Source of the DNA: Streptomyces tirandamycinicus
Lineage (GTDB): Bacteria > Actinomycetota > Actinomycetes > Streptomycetales > Streptomycetaceae
Direction: 5' to 3'
DNA: 64,000 bases
Assembly (NCBI RefSeq): GCF_003097515.1
Contig: NZ_CP029188.1
Span: 1,975,001 to 2,039,000, forward strand
Positions 56,110 to 64,000 of the stretch are shown piece by piece. The notes under the pieces were generated by a model that saw only the letters and a list, made by a program, of their open reading frames with translations, was not told the origin of the DNA and ran no database searches. The position numbers were made by a program, and so were the translations under genes. Numbering within the stretch: the stretch's first letter is position 1; every line of letters starts with the position of its first letter.

Positions 56110-57663
56110 ATGCCTCTGCATTCGCCACGCCAGACAGGAAAACCCGTCACCTTGTCCCGTACACGCAACCGCTCCGCCGTGCTCGCCGCGGCCCTCGCCA
56201 CCGTCACCGGCGCAGCCGTCCTCACCACTGCCCCCGCCACAGCCGCCACCGGTCCGGGCACCCCCGCCGGCACCCAGGCATCCGCGGCCCGCCTCCACAT
56301 CGGGGAAGGCGACACCGCCCGTTCCTGCTCCGGCGCCCTGGTCGATCGCCAGTGGGTGCTGACCGCCGCCGCCTGCTTCGCCGTCGACCCGGCCAACCCC
56401 ACCCAGGTCCCCGCAGGCAAGCCGGCCCTCAAGACCACCGCGACCATCGGCCGCAGCTCGCTGACCGGAACCGGCGGGCATGCCGCCGACATCGCCGAAC
56501 TCGTCCCCTCCCCCGCCGGCGACCTGGTCATGGCCCGCCTGACGGCACCCGCCGCCACCGGCATCGCCCCCGTCGAACTGGCCGCCTCCCCGGCCGGCGA
56601 GGGCGACAGCCTGCAGGCGGTCGGCTTCGGCCGCACCAAGACCGAATGGGTGCCCGGCACCGCCCACTCCGCGTCCATGAAGGTCGGCGCGCTCTCCGAC
56701 ACCGAACTCACCCTGACCGGCGCCACCGCGAACGACGCCCTGTGCAAGGGCGACACCGGTGCCCCGCTGCTGCGGCAGACCGAGGGAGGCACCGAACTGG
56801 TCGGCATCGCCACCCGCTCACGGCAGGGCGGCTGCCTGGGCGAGAGCGAGACCCGCACCGACGCCATCGCCGTACGCACCGACCACCTGGCCGACTGGAT
56901 CGCCACCACCGCGGGACGGTCATGGGCGCTGCTGATGACCGCCGACGACTTCAACGGCGACAACAAGGCCGACCTGCTGACGATCGACGCGGCCGACGAC
57001 CACCTCTACGCCCAGCCCGGCGACGGCAAGGGCACGTTCGGCAAGCCCGTGAAGGTCAGCCCGGGCAAGTGGACCGGCATGCGCCTGCTCGCGGCAACCG
57101 ACTTCACCGGCGACGGCAAGGCCGACATCCTCGCCGCCCACACCAACGGCAACCTCTACCTCTACCCCGGCAACGGCAAGAACGGCGTCACCGGCTCCTC
57201 CGTCATCGGAAGCGGCTGGGGCGGCATACGCCTGATCGCCGCCGCGGACTTCAACGGCGACAAGAAGGGCGACCTGATCGCCGCCCACACCAACGGCAAC
57301 CTCTTCTTCTACCCGAGCAACGGCAAGAACTTCGCCTCGGGGAGCGTGTCCAGCACCGGCTGGACCGGCATGCGCATGCTCTCCGCCGGAGACTTCACCG
57401 GTGACGGCAAGGCCGACATCTACGCCGTCCACAACAGCGGAGACCTCTACCTCTACTCCGGCAAGGGCAACGGCACCTTCAACACCGCCGGCAAGACCGG
57501 CGGCGGCTGGCAGAACATGCGACTGCTCTCCGAAGCCGACTTCAACGGCGACCAGAAGAGCGACCTGATCGCCATCCACACCAACGGCAGCATCTACGCC
57601 TACCCCGGCAAGGGCAACCGCGGATTCGGCACCCCCATCGTCACACCCACCCCAGCCGTGTGA
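56110..57663 (+). CDS. Secreted trypsin-like pseudoprotease with five FG-GAP/VCBS repeats
   Basis: This is a 517-residue exported protein. After the signal (SAVLAAALATVTGAAVLTTA) comes an S1/trypsin fold of about 220 residues. The catalytic His is replaced (LTAAACFA instead of LTAAHC) and the Ser motif reads KGDTGAPLL instead of GDSGGP, so it cannot be a normal protease. Five FG-GAP repeats follow, each with a calcium-loop-like DFNGDNKAD, DFTGDGKAD or DFNGDQKSD motif, probably a beta-propeller segment. ATG 56110 lacks a ribosome site; a TTG at 56152 has AGGAAA 10 bases upstream and may be the true start. It probably binds protein or polysaccharide outside the cell. Confidence 0.88.
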   Translation: MPLHSPRQTGKPVTLSRTRNRSAVLAAALATVTGAAVLTTAPATAATGPGTPAGTQASAARLHIGEGDTARSCSGALVDRQWVLTAAACFAVDPANPTQVPAGKPALKTTATIGRSSLTGTGGHAADIAELVPSPAGDLVMARLTAPAATGIAPVELAASPAGEGDSLQAVGFGRTKTEWVPGTAHSASMKVGALSDTELTLTGATANDALCKGDTGAPLLRQTEGGTELVGIATRSRQGGCLGESETRTDAIAVRTDHLADWIATTAGRSWALLMTADDFNGDNKADLLTIDAADDHLYAQPGDGKGTFGKPVKVSPGKWTGMRLLAATDFTGDGKADILAAHTNGNLYLYPGNGKNGVTGSSVIGSGWGGIRLIAAADFNGDKKGDLIAAHTNGNLFFYPSNGKNFASGSVSSTGWTGMRMLSAGDFTGDGKADIYAVHNSGDLYLYSGKGNGTFNTAGKTGGGWQNMRLLSEADFNGDQKSDLIAIHTNGSIYAYPGKGNRGFGTPIVTPTPAV

Positions 57664-57712
57664 CCCCCGCCTGACCGGCGGAACCCTGCCGGCAGGCCGT
57701 GCACTGCGAAAA

Positions 57713-57747
57713 CGGCCCGTTCCACCGCCGTGCGGTGGAACGGGCCG
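57713..57747 (+). terminator. Strong terminator after pseudoprotease gene
   Basis: CGGCCCGTTCCACCGC pairs without mismatch with GCGGTGGAACGGGCCG across a 3-base loop, 50 bases after the stop. Confidence 0.9.
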
Positions 57748-58057
57748 CCGTCGTCGTACGCGGCTCGCCGCCCTCTCCCCCTCGAACTGCGAAAGGGGGC
57801 AGCCCGCGGGCAGGCGCACCGGCCGCGCCATGTGACAGGGCCGTCGTCACGTTGCTGTCGTCACGTCCGCCCGTCACGCTCGGCCGCACCGTCCGGCGGC
57901 GTCCGGCTGCCGTCCGTCCGCCGCACCCGCACGTGCCCCGCATCACTCTGGACAGTTTCAACAACCGCCGGGTAACTTATTCTGAGCAAGCGCTTAGACA
58001 GCGCTGTGTACCCGTCTGTGCCCAGCCAGTCACACGACCCGTGCCGAGGAGGCGTCC
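57748..58057. promoter_or_regulatory. Leader of acyl-CoA dehydrogenase operon with palindromic operator
   Basis: The gap has no gene. Near its right end TGAGCAAGCGCTTAGACA (57983-58000) has a perfect 8-bp core AAGCGCTT (57988-57995). This resembles the CAAG-N2-CTTG sites of TetR-type regulators of actinobacterial lipid and acyl-CoA degradation genes. TATTCT (57978-57983) may be the -10, so the site would sit over the transcription start. Confidence 0.5.
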
Positions 58058-59215
58058 GTGCGCCGGACCGTATTCAACGAGGACCACGAAGCGTTCCGGG
58101 AGACCGTCCGCGCCTTCATCGAGGCCGAGGTCGTCCCCGTGTACGACGAGTGGTTCGCCGCCGGCCAGGCGCCGCGCGACTTCTACTACCAGCTCGGCGA
58201 GCTCGGCATATTCGGCATCAACGTGCCCGAGGAGTTCGGCGGCGCGGGCCTGGACACCCACAAGTTCGAGGCCGTCCTCTACGAGGAGACCGCGCGGGCG
58301 GGCGTCAACTTCGGCGGCTCCGGCGTGCATGTGCTGCTGGCCCTGCCGTACATCAAGATGCTCGCCACCGACGAGCAGAAGAAGCGGTACCTGACGAAGT
58401 TCGTCACCGGCGAGGAGATGTGGGCGCTGGCGATGACCGAGCCGGGCACCGGCTCCGACGTCGCGGGCATGAAGACCACGGCCAAGCTGTCGGAGGACGG
58501 CACGCACTACGTCCTCAACGGCGCCAAGACGTTCATCACCGGCGGCGTCCACGCCGACCGCGTGATCGTGTGCGCCCGCACCTCCGCCCCGCGCGAGGAC
58601 GACCGCCGCTTCGGCATCTCCCTCTTCGCGGTGGACACCGCGTCCGAGGGCTACTCCATCGGCCGCAAGCTGGACAAGCTCGGCCTGCGCACCTCCGACA
58701 CCGCCGAGCTGGCGTTCGTCGACGTCAAGGTGCCGGTCGAGGACCTGCTGGGCGAGGAGAACAAGGGCTTCTACTACCTCGGCCAGAACCTGCCGTCCGA
58801 GCGCTGGGGCATCGCCTTCGGGGCCTACGCGCAGGCCAAGGCCGCGATCCGGTTCGCCAAGGAGTACACCCAGGACCGCACGGTCTTCGGCAAGACGGTC
58901 GCGTCCTTCCAGAACACCAAGTTCGAACTGGCCGCCTGCCAGGCCGAGGTGGACGCCGCCGAGGCCGTCGCCGACCGCGCCCTGGAGGCGCTGGACGCGG
59001 GCGAGCTGACCCCGGCGGAGGCCGCCTCCGCCAAGCTGTTCTGCACCGAGGTCGCCCACCGCGTCATCGACCGGTGCCTCCAGCTGCACGGCGGCTACGG
59101 CTACATGAACGAGTACCCGATCGCCCGCCTCTACGCCGACAACCGCGTCAACCGCATCTACGGCGGCACCAGCGAGGTCATGAAGTCGATCATCGCCAAG
59201 TCGATGGGCCTCTGA
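58058..59215 (+). CDS. Acyl-CoA dehydrogenase
   Basis: This is a 385-residue flavoenzyme that oxidises acyl-CoA to enoyl-CoA. It has the FAD/substrate signature ALAMTEPGTGSDVAGMKTTA and the C-terminal QLHGGYGYMNEYPIARLYAD. The MCAD-type catalytic Glu position reads IYGGTSE (Gly). A Glu in LPSERWGIAFGAYAQ (residue 248) sits where the long-chain and isovaleryl types place theirs, so it belongs to that subgroup. The substrate could be branched or long chain. GTG 58058 is preceded by GAGGAGG. A thioesterase gene begins 4 bases after its stop. Confidence 0.94.
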   Translation: MRRTVFNEDHEAFRETVRAFIEAEVVPVYDEWFAAGQAPRDFYYQLGELGIFGINVPEEFGGAGLDTHKFEAVLYEETARAGVNFGGSGVHVLLALPYIKMLATDEQKKRYLTKFVTGEEMWALAMTEPGTGSDVAGMKTTAKLSEDGTHYVLNGAKTFITGGVHADRVIVCARTSAPREDDRRFGISLFAVDTASEGYSIGRKLDKLGLRTSDTAELAFVDVKVPVEDLLGEENKGFYYLGQNLPSERWGIAFGAYAQAKAAIRFAKEYTQDRTVFGKTVASFQNTKFELAACQAEVDAAEAVADRALEALDAGELTPAEAASAKLFCTEVAHRVIDRCLQLHGGYGYMNEYPIARLYADNRVNRIYGGTSEVMKSIIAKSMGL

Positions 59216-59219
59216 CCCT

Positions 59220-60095
59220 GTGAGCGAGGCTCTCGACGACCTGCTCGACCTGCTCGACCTGGAGCGGATCGAGCAGGACATCTTCCGCGGCCACTCGCGC
59301 CCCACGATCGTGCCCCGCGTCTTCGGCGGGCAGGTCGCGGCCCAGGCGCTGGTGGCCGCGGGCCGTACCGTGCCCGACGACCGCACGGCGCACTCCCTGC
59401 ACGCGTACTTCCTGCGCATGGGCGACCCGGGCGCCCCGATCGTCTACACGGTCGACCGCATCCGCGACGGCCGGTCCTTCGCCACCCGGCGGGTCGTCGC
59501 CGTCCAGCACGGCCAGCCGATCTTCCACCTCTCGGCCTCCTTCCAGGTCCACGAGGAAGGGCTGGACCACCAGGCGTCGATGCCCGAGGCGCCGGATCCG
59601 GAGACCCTGCCGACCGCGGCCGAGCGGCTTCCCGAATACGCCGGGAACACCCTGCACCCGGAGATCGTGCGGCGCATGCTCGAGGCCCGCGCCGCGGTCG
59701 ACATCCGGTACGTGGGCAGGCCCCCGTACGCCAGCATCGGCGAGCGCCGGGAGCCGCACTCGCAGGTGTGGTTCCGTACCAACGGCAAGCTCGCGGACGA
59801 TCCGCTGCTGCACGTCTGCCTCGCCACCTACGTCTCCGACATGACGCTGCTCGACTCGGTGCTGCTGGCCCACGGTCGCGGCGGCTGGGCGGTCGGCGAC
59901 GTCGTCGGGGCCTCGCTGGACCACGCGATGTGGTTCCACCGCCCGTTCCGCGCCGACGAGTGGCTGCTGTACGACCAGGAGTCGCCGAGCGCGCACGGCG
60001 GCCGCGGCCTCGGCCAGGCGCGCATCTACACCCAGGACGGGCGGCTGGCGATCTCGGTGATCCAGGAGGGCGTCGTCCGCGTCCCGCGCGACTGA
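59220..60095 (+). CDS. tesB: Acyl-CoA thioesterase II
   Basis: This is a 291-residue double-hotdog thioesterase hydrolysing acyl-CoA to free acid. The first hotdog shows RVFGGQVAAQALVAAGRTVP and HSLHAYFLRMGDP. The second shows YVSDMTLLDSVLLAHG, then SLDHAMWFHRPFRADEWLLY with the catalytic Asp/His region, and GRGLGQARIYTQDGRLAIS. Length fits TesB. Its GTG follows the acyl-CoA dehydrogenase by 4 bases, indicating co-translation. It may balance CoA pools during acyl-CoA degradation. Confidence 0.95.
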   Translation: MSEALDDLLDLLDLERIEQDIFRGHSRPTIVPRVFGGQVAAQALVAAGRTVPDDRTAHSLHAYFLRMGDPGAPIVYTVDRIRDGRSFATRRVVAVQHGQPIFHLSASFQVHEEGLDHQASMPEAPDPETLPTAAERLPEYAGNTLHPEIVRRMLEARAAVDIRYVGRPPYASIGERREPHSQVWFRTNGKLADDPLLHVCLATYVSDMTLLDSVLLAHGRGGWAVGDVVGASLDHAMWFHRPFRADEWLLYDQESPSAHGGRGLGQARIYTQDGRLAISVIQEGVVRVPRD

Positions 60096-60269
60096 CCGGG
60101 CCGGGGGCCGCGGGCGACCGCGCCTGAGCCCACCGCCCGCGCGCGGACCCGTTCAGCGCCCGGCCACGGGCCCCTTCGGCCCCCGGCCGCGGACCCGTTG
60201 AGCCCTGGCCACGGACCCGCTGACCCCTCTGGGTCGCGGACCCGTCGAGTACCCGGCCCTCAGACCCGT

Positions 60270-60992
60270 TCAGTACCCGGCCGCGACGTCCTCGAGCAGA
60301 CGGGCCGTCGCCTCGGGCGCTTCGAGCATCATGTCGTGCCCGCACGGGATGGTCCGGATCTCCCAGCCGCGGGAGCGGGCCAGGTCGAGGGACGGCCGCA
60401 GGTTCGGCATAAACGGTTCCGTGTGCCGTACCCACACCTTGTGCAGTGCGTCGAGCGGGCCGGGGTCGAAATGCACGGGGTCCGTCTGGCAGCGGAAGGG
60501 GAAGTCCGTGAGGCGGGGCCCGGCCCAGGCCCGCAGCTCCGGATCCCGTACCCCCCACTGCGCGAGGAAGGAGGCGTCGGCGGGCAGGTACCGTCCCTCC
60601 CCCGCCGCCGCCACCTGCGCGCGGTAGCGCCGGGCCACCTCGGGCGGTTCGACGTCCAGAAGGCACTGCCCCGGCCGGACGAGGAACGCTCCGAGGAAGA
60701 CGACGGACGTCAGGCGCTCGCCGGAGCGCTCGGCGACCGGTCCGGCCAGGATTCCGGCGTAGCTGTGGAGCACCAGGCGGACGTCCGTGAGGTCCTCGTA
60801 CCAGAGCAGGGCCGCCAGGTCCTCGACATGGGTGGCGACGCCGACCTCCGGGGAGAGGCGGTGACGGTGCTCGCCCTGGCCGGTGAGGCTCGGTGCGAGC
60901 ACCCGGTGCCCGCGGGCCGTCAGCAGGTCGCGCACCGTCCGCCAGCACCATCCGCCGTGCATGGCCCCGTGCACCAGGAGATAGTCGGCCAA
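60270..60992 (-). CDS. Alpha/beta hydrolase (salicylate esterase/hydroxynitrile lyase-like group)
   Basis: This is a 240-residue cytosolic hydrolase opening ADYLLVHGAMHGGWCWRTVR (oxyanion HG). The nucleophile elbow is VLHSYAGILAG, where the usual Gly-x-Ser-x-Gly is Leu-His-Ser-Tyr-Ala. The late His is in IPCGHDMMLEAPE. Substrates of this group are small esters, and the biological one is unknown. The only reasonable start is TTG at 60992, preceded by GGGCGG. The frame stays open far upstream without family-like sequence. Confidence 0.8.
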   Translation of the reverse strand: MADYLLVHGAMHGGWCWRTVRDLLTARGHRVLAPSLTGQGEHRHRLSPEVGVATHVEDLAALLWYEDLTDVRLVLHSYAGILAGPVAERSGERLTSVVFLGAFLVRPGQCLLDVEPPEVARRYRAQVAAAGEGRYLPADASFLAQWGVRDPELRAWAGPRLTDFPFRCQTDPVHFDPGPLDALHKVWVRHTEPFMPNLRPSLDLARSRGWEIRTIPCGHDMMLEAPEATARLLEDVAAGY

Positions 60993-61461
60993 CGTCGCAC
61001 CGCCCGCCGGTCGTCGGGGTGCGCGCCCGCGGCTGCGGAGCGCACCGGGAGGAGCCTGCCGTTGCCGCCCAAGGGCGGCGGCCTGAGGGTTCCCCAGGAC
61101 CGCCGGACCGCCGGACCGCCGGACCGCCGGACCGCTTGAGGGTTGCCCAAGGGGCCTCCCCCGGCGATCGCGGAGGCTTGCCCGTACCCGGAAGGGTCCG
61201 CAGTCAGTCTGGCACCGGCCGGCGGGGGCCGCGATCGCGGACCGGGTCCACCGCACCACCTCGGAGGACCCCGGAGGCCCGCCCGGATGCAGGGGGCCAC
61301 CGCACCACCCCCCAGGGGCTGCGCCCCGGCACCACCCACCCGGATGCCCGCCCCCGTACGCAGAGCTCCCCTGCAAGGCCCCGGAGGCCGGGCCGTACGC
61401 AGAGCTCGCCCCGGGGCGACGCGCCCGAGCATGAGGGCCATAACGGACATACGCTCCCCTC
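60993..61461. other. Gene-free repeat-bearing region
   Basis: There is no supported gene between divergent hydrolase and transporter genes. It contains the 8-bp tandem array at 61097-61135. It also holds a direct repeat 'gtacgcagagctc' (two copies near 61358 and 61395) with 'ccccggaggcc' partners. The transporter promoter should lie in the last 60 bases. Confidence 0.5.
61097..61135. repeat. 8-bp tandem repeat array
   Basis: ggaccgcc is repeated nearly five times without a mismatch. It is non-coding and likely to vary in copy number between isolates. Confidence 0.9.
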
Positions 61462-62541
61462 ATGGCGAGCGACGAGATCACCGGAGGCCCGTCCGGTACA
61501 CCGCGCGTGCCCGGCGGTCCTGCCGACGCCCCCGTACCCGCCCCGGAGCGGATGGAGCCGGTCAAGGCGCCGCGGAGCGCCCTCACCGTGGTCGCCGCGG
61601 CGCTCGCCGGCCTCGGTCTCGCGGCGGCCAAGGCCGTCGCCGGCGTGGTCAGCGGATCGAGCGCGATGCTCTCCGAGGCCGCCCATTCGGTCGCCGGCGC
61701 GGTGACCGACGTACTGCTGCTGACCGCCCTGCGGCGGAGCGCCGGGCCCGCCGACGAGGAGCACCCGCTGGGCCGCGGCCCCGAGCGGTACGTGTGGGCG
61801 ATGCTCGCGTCCGTCGCCGTCTTCGCGGGCGCCGCGGTCTTCGCCGTCCACGACGGCGTCCGCACCCTCGTGCGGGGCGGGGACCTCGGCGACCCGCTGC
61901 CCTCGTACATCGTCCTCACCGTGGCGGCCCTGCTGGAGGGCTGCTCGCTGTGGACCGGGGTGCGGCAGCTCCGCGGCGAGGGCGCCCGCTTCGGCCCGCC
62001 CGCGCGCCGCTATCTGCGCTACACCCCGGACACCCCGGTCCGGGCCGTGGCCGTGGAGGACGCGGCCGCCGTCAGCGGACTGCTGCTCGCGGCGGGCGGC
62101 CTGGCCGGTGCCCAGCTCACCGGCTCGCCGGTGTGGGACGGGATCGCCTCGATCCTCATCGGCCTGCTCCTGGGGTACGTGGCCTGGGTGCTGGGCCGGC
62201 ACAACGCCCGGCTGCTCGTCGGCAGGCCGCTGCCGCCGCGGATGCGGCGGGCCGTGCACGAGGAACTGCTCACGGTCCCGCACATCGTGGAGGTGCTGGA
62301 GCTGACCACGCTCGTCCAGGGACCGGCCGGAATCCTGATCGCGGCGAAGGTGAACTTCCGGGACGTCGCCTCTGCCGAGCAGGTGGAGTGGGCCTGCGAC
62401 GACGCCGAGGAGCAGCTGCGCCAGCGCTTCCCGGCGATCCGGCGGGTGTACCTGGACCCGACGCCGGCGGTGCACCGGACCCGGCCCGCCCCGGACGCCG
62501 GCCCCACGGGGACTCGTCGAGGACCCGCCGGGACTCGATGA
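61462..62541 (+). CDS. Cation diffusion facilitator-family transporter
   Basis: This is a 359-residue membrane protein with six predicted helices after a Pro-rich ~35-residue leader. The SLC30A9-like subgroup pattern is visible: SSAMLSEAAHSVAGAVTDVL in helix 2 and VEDAAAVSGLLLA in helix 5. Where relatives read HSxAD in helix 2, this protein has HSVAG, so one expected metal-binding Asp is missing. The C-terminal cytosolic domain (LLTVPHIVEVLELTTLVQG) is complete. It likely moves Zn2+ or another divalent ion, but function may be altered. The C-terminal tail runs into a repeat. Confidence 0.85.
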   Translation: MASDEITGGPSGTPRVPGGPADAPVPAPERMEPVKAPRSALTVVAAALAGLGLAAAKAVAGVVSGSSAMLSEAAHSVAGAVTDVLLLTALRRSAGPADEEHPLGRGPERYVWAMLASVAVFAGAAVFAVHDGVRTLVRGGDLGDPLPSYIVLTVAALLEGCSLWTGVRQLRGEGARFGPPARRYLRYTPDTPVRAVAVEDAAAVSGLLLAAGGLAGAQLTGSPVWDGIASILIGLLLGYVAWVLGRHNARLLVGRPLPPRMRRAVHEELLTVPHIVEVLELTTLVQGPAGILIAAKVNFRDVASAEQVEWACDDAEEQLRQRFPAIRRVYLDPTPAVHRTRPAPDAGPTGTRRGPAGTR

Positions 62542-62640
62542 GCACTCGCCGGGACTCGATGAGGACCCGCCGGGACCCGACGCCGGCCCCACGGGGACTC
62601 GATGAGCACCCGCCGGGACTCCGACGCCGACCCGCCCGGG
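62511..62640. repeat. Tandem repeats at the end of the transporter gene
   Basis: Variants of a ~27-bp unit built on 'ccgccgggactcgatgag' recur about four times. They start inside the last codons of the transporter gene and stop at the following convergent gene. Confidence 0.8.
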
Positions 62641-62641
62641 C

Positions 62642-63421
62642 TCAGAGGAGACCGGCCGCGTCCAGGAGGTACGCGGTCATCGGGTCGTAGAAGCGAGGGT
62701 CGGTGACATGGTCGTCCAGCGGGACCGTCACCTGGACCGTGCCCTCCGCCTCGCCGATGAACAGAGCCGGGTCGTTGCTGTCGGCGAAGCCGACGGCGTC
62801 GACGCCCCGCTGTCCCGCACAGCCCGCCCAGCCGTGGTCGGCGACGACCAGGTCCGGCCGGGTGCGGCCGTCCCGCTCCAGCCCGTCCAGGATCGCGGCC
62901 ATCGGCTCGGGGGAGTGGGTGTGCCACAGGGTGGCGCCGCGCTCCAGCACGGCCACGTCGGCGAACTGGAAGACCATGCCCTCGTCCGCGGTGAGCCCGG
63001 AGGGGATCCGGACGATCTCGCAGCCGGTGGATCTGAGCGCGTCCGCGATCTGCCGGTGGACGTCGAGCAGCCCGCCGGGGTGACCGGTGGCGAAGAGGAC
63101 GGACTCCCGCCCGGCGGCGGCCTGCTTCAGCCGGGCCGCCATCCGGTCCAGGGCGTCCACGGTCAGCTCCGGGTCGATGGTGTCCTGTCCGTGCCGGTAC
63201 TGCGGGTCGTCGTTGACGCCGCAGCGCTCGGCCATCACGGCCAGGACGTCCTGCTCGTCGCTCCAGCGGTCGCCGAGCTCCAGGCCCAGCCAGTAGTGAC
63301 GGTCCCCGTTGGCGAGCCTGCGGTAGTGGGAGAGGTTGTTGTCGCGGGGGGTGGCGACGTCTCCGGCGATACGGGTGCGGACCAGATGGTCGACGAGGGC
63401 GGCGCGGTTCGGTATCGGCAT
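62642..63421 (-). CDS. Conserved Streptomyces protein (often labelled phosphatase)
   Basis: This is a 259-residue cytosolic protein, highly typical of Streptomyces: MPIPNRAALVDHLVRTRIAG at the start, FATGHPGGLLDVHRQIADAL, then LWHTHSPEPMAAILDG and VVADHGWAGCAGQRGVDAVG. The His/Asp-rich loops suggest a metal-dependent hydrolase, and I recall relatives being labelled phosphatase, but I see no motif that proves it. ATG 63421 is preferred to GTG/ATG codons further upstream (63478), whose added residues look non-conserved. Confidence 0.75.
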   Translation of the reverse strand: MPIPNRAALVDHLVRTRIAGDVATPRDNNLSHYRRLANGDRHYWLGLELGDRWSDEQDVLAVMAERCGVNDDPQYRHGQDTIDPELTVDALDRMAARLKQAAAGRESVLFATGHPGGLLDVHRQIADALRSTGCEIVRIPSGLTADEGMVFQFADVAVLERGATLWHTHSPEPMAAILDGLERDGRTRPDLVVADHGWAGCAGQRGVDAVGFADSNDPALFIGEAEGTVQVTVPLDDHVTDPRFYDPMTAYLLDAAGLL

Positions 63422-63527
63422 GCGCCCATTGTGCCGCCAGGTGTGCGGAGCGTGCCCGGCGTCCCGAGGGCCGGACACCCCCGGGCCGCCGGGGCCCGGC
63501 TCGGTCTCGCGGGGGCCCGGCCCGGCG

Positions 63528-64000
63528 CTACGACAGCGAGGCGAACGCCCCGTGGGCGAGCCTGCGCAGCAGGTCCTCCATGGCCGCGCGGCCCGGCAGC
63601 CCGTTGCCGTACGAGCCGAGGTGCGGGGTGGAGTTGAGCAGGCCGAAGACGGCGTGGACGGCCGCCCGGACCTGGCCTTCGCCGGTCTCCGGGTACAGCT
63701 TGCGGACGACGTCCACCCACAGTTCGACGTACTGCCGCTGGAGCTGGCGCACCAGCTTGCGGTCGCTGTCCCGCAGCCGGTCCAGCTCCCGGTCGTGGAG
63801 GGTGATCAGCGGGCGGTCGTCGAGGGCGAAGTCGATGTGCCCGTCGATGAGCGAGGCGAGCACCTGCTCGGGGACGCCGTCCGCCTCGGCGACCCGCCGC
63901 CTGCCGCCGTCCAGCAGCCGGCCGGAGATGCCGACCAGCAGTTCGGCGAGCATCGCGTCCTTGCCGGGGAAGTGGCGGTACAGCCCGGGGCCGCTGATAC
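63528..64000 (-). CDS. TetR-family regulator, 5' end cut by window
   Basis: The frame is open to base 64000. The first visible residues (ISGPGLYRHFPGKDAMLAEL) are the recognition helix and the following helix of a TetR HTH. The remaining ~140 residues are the all-helical ligand-binding domain with a C-terminal LLNSTPHLGSYGNGL region. This type often represses acyl-CoA or fatty-acid genes in Streptomyces, and the acyl-CoA dehydrogenase operator at 57983-58000 is one possible target. Both points are inference. Confidence 0.9.
   Translation of the reverse strand, partial: ISGPGLYRHFPGKDAMLAELLVGISGRLLDGGRRRVAEADGVPEQVLASLIDGHIDFALDDRPLITLHDRELDRLRDSDRKLVRQLQRQYVELWVDVVRKLYPETGEGQVRAAVHAVFGLLNSTPHLGSYGNGLPGRAAMEDLLRRLAHGAFASLS

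Overview
The window is very GC-rich (about 70% or more), with GC-ending codons, frequent GTG starts, Tat/Sec-exported proteins and characteristic actinomycete gene families. It is almost certainly chromosomal DNA of a Streptomyces or close relative. From memory, a citrate synthase next to a RecD2 helicase is also a conserved pair in Streptomyces chromosomes; I could not check this.

Layout. 1-3300: the 3' part of a secreted alpha/beta hydrolase and a secreted subtilisin-like protease. 3316-10889: a myo-inositol catabolic locus. The leftward operon iolC - aldolase - iolB - iolD - iolA faces a divergent inosose dehydratase-like gene across a promoter/operator region. 11116-11971: a tiny HTH protein and a copper chaperone behind a CsoR-type operator. 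12809-16495: citrate synthase and RecD2. 16768-28193: a hypothetical gene, a Tat-exported GH3 hexosaminidase, a Cys-rich lipoprotein, an S37 peptidase, a SapA-like secreted protein, a fused ABC exporter with a 34-bp perfect palindrome upstream, and a beta-lactamase-like serine hydrolase. 28336-31266: a translationally coupled three-gene operon whose alpha/beta-hydrolase gene carries a frameshift. 31702-37722: a TPP enzyme, a ureohydrolase, a sodium:solute symporter and a divergent PucR regulator, probably for a guanidino compound derived from arginine.

38399-47037: a compact polyketide locus with a stand-alone ketosynthase-like enzyme, a 2238-residue reducing type I PKS (KS-AT-DH-ER-KR-ACP) and a small DUF5988-like protein. 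The PKS acyltransferase resembles mycobacterial mycocerosic acid synthase. No thioesterase is present. 47343-50284: a membrane protein and an AbaA/WhiJ-type module (XRE regulator, DUF397 protein, two small divergent genes). 50365-55228: a less GC-rich island with a 1318-residue exported polymorphic toxin (ALF repeats, Ala-rich coils, HINT, short C-terminal toxin), an Imm32-like immunity gene and a second immunity-like gene. 55498-57663: a small secreted protein and a trypsin-like pseudoprotease with FG-GAP repeats. 58058-64000: acyl-CoA dehydrogenase and thioesterase II, an alpha/beta hydrolase, a cation-efflux protein, a conserved cytosolic protein and a truncated TetR regulator.

A recurring peculiarity is low-complexity, short-period repeats, both between genes and in frame at domain boundaries of proteins (IolB, IolC, the ABC exporter, the PKS and the first hydrolase). 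This looks like strain-level minisatellite expansion.
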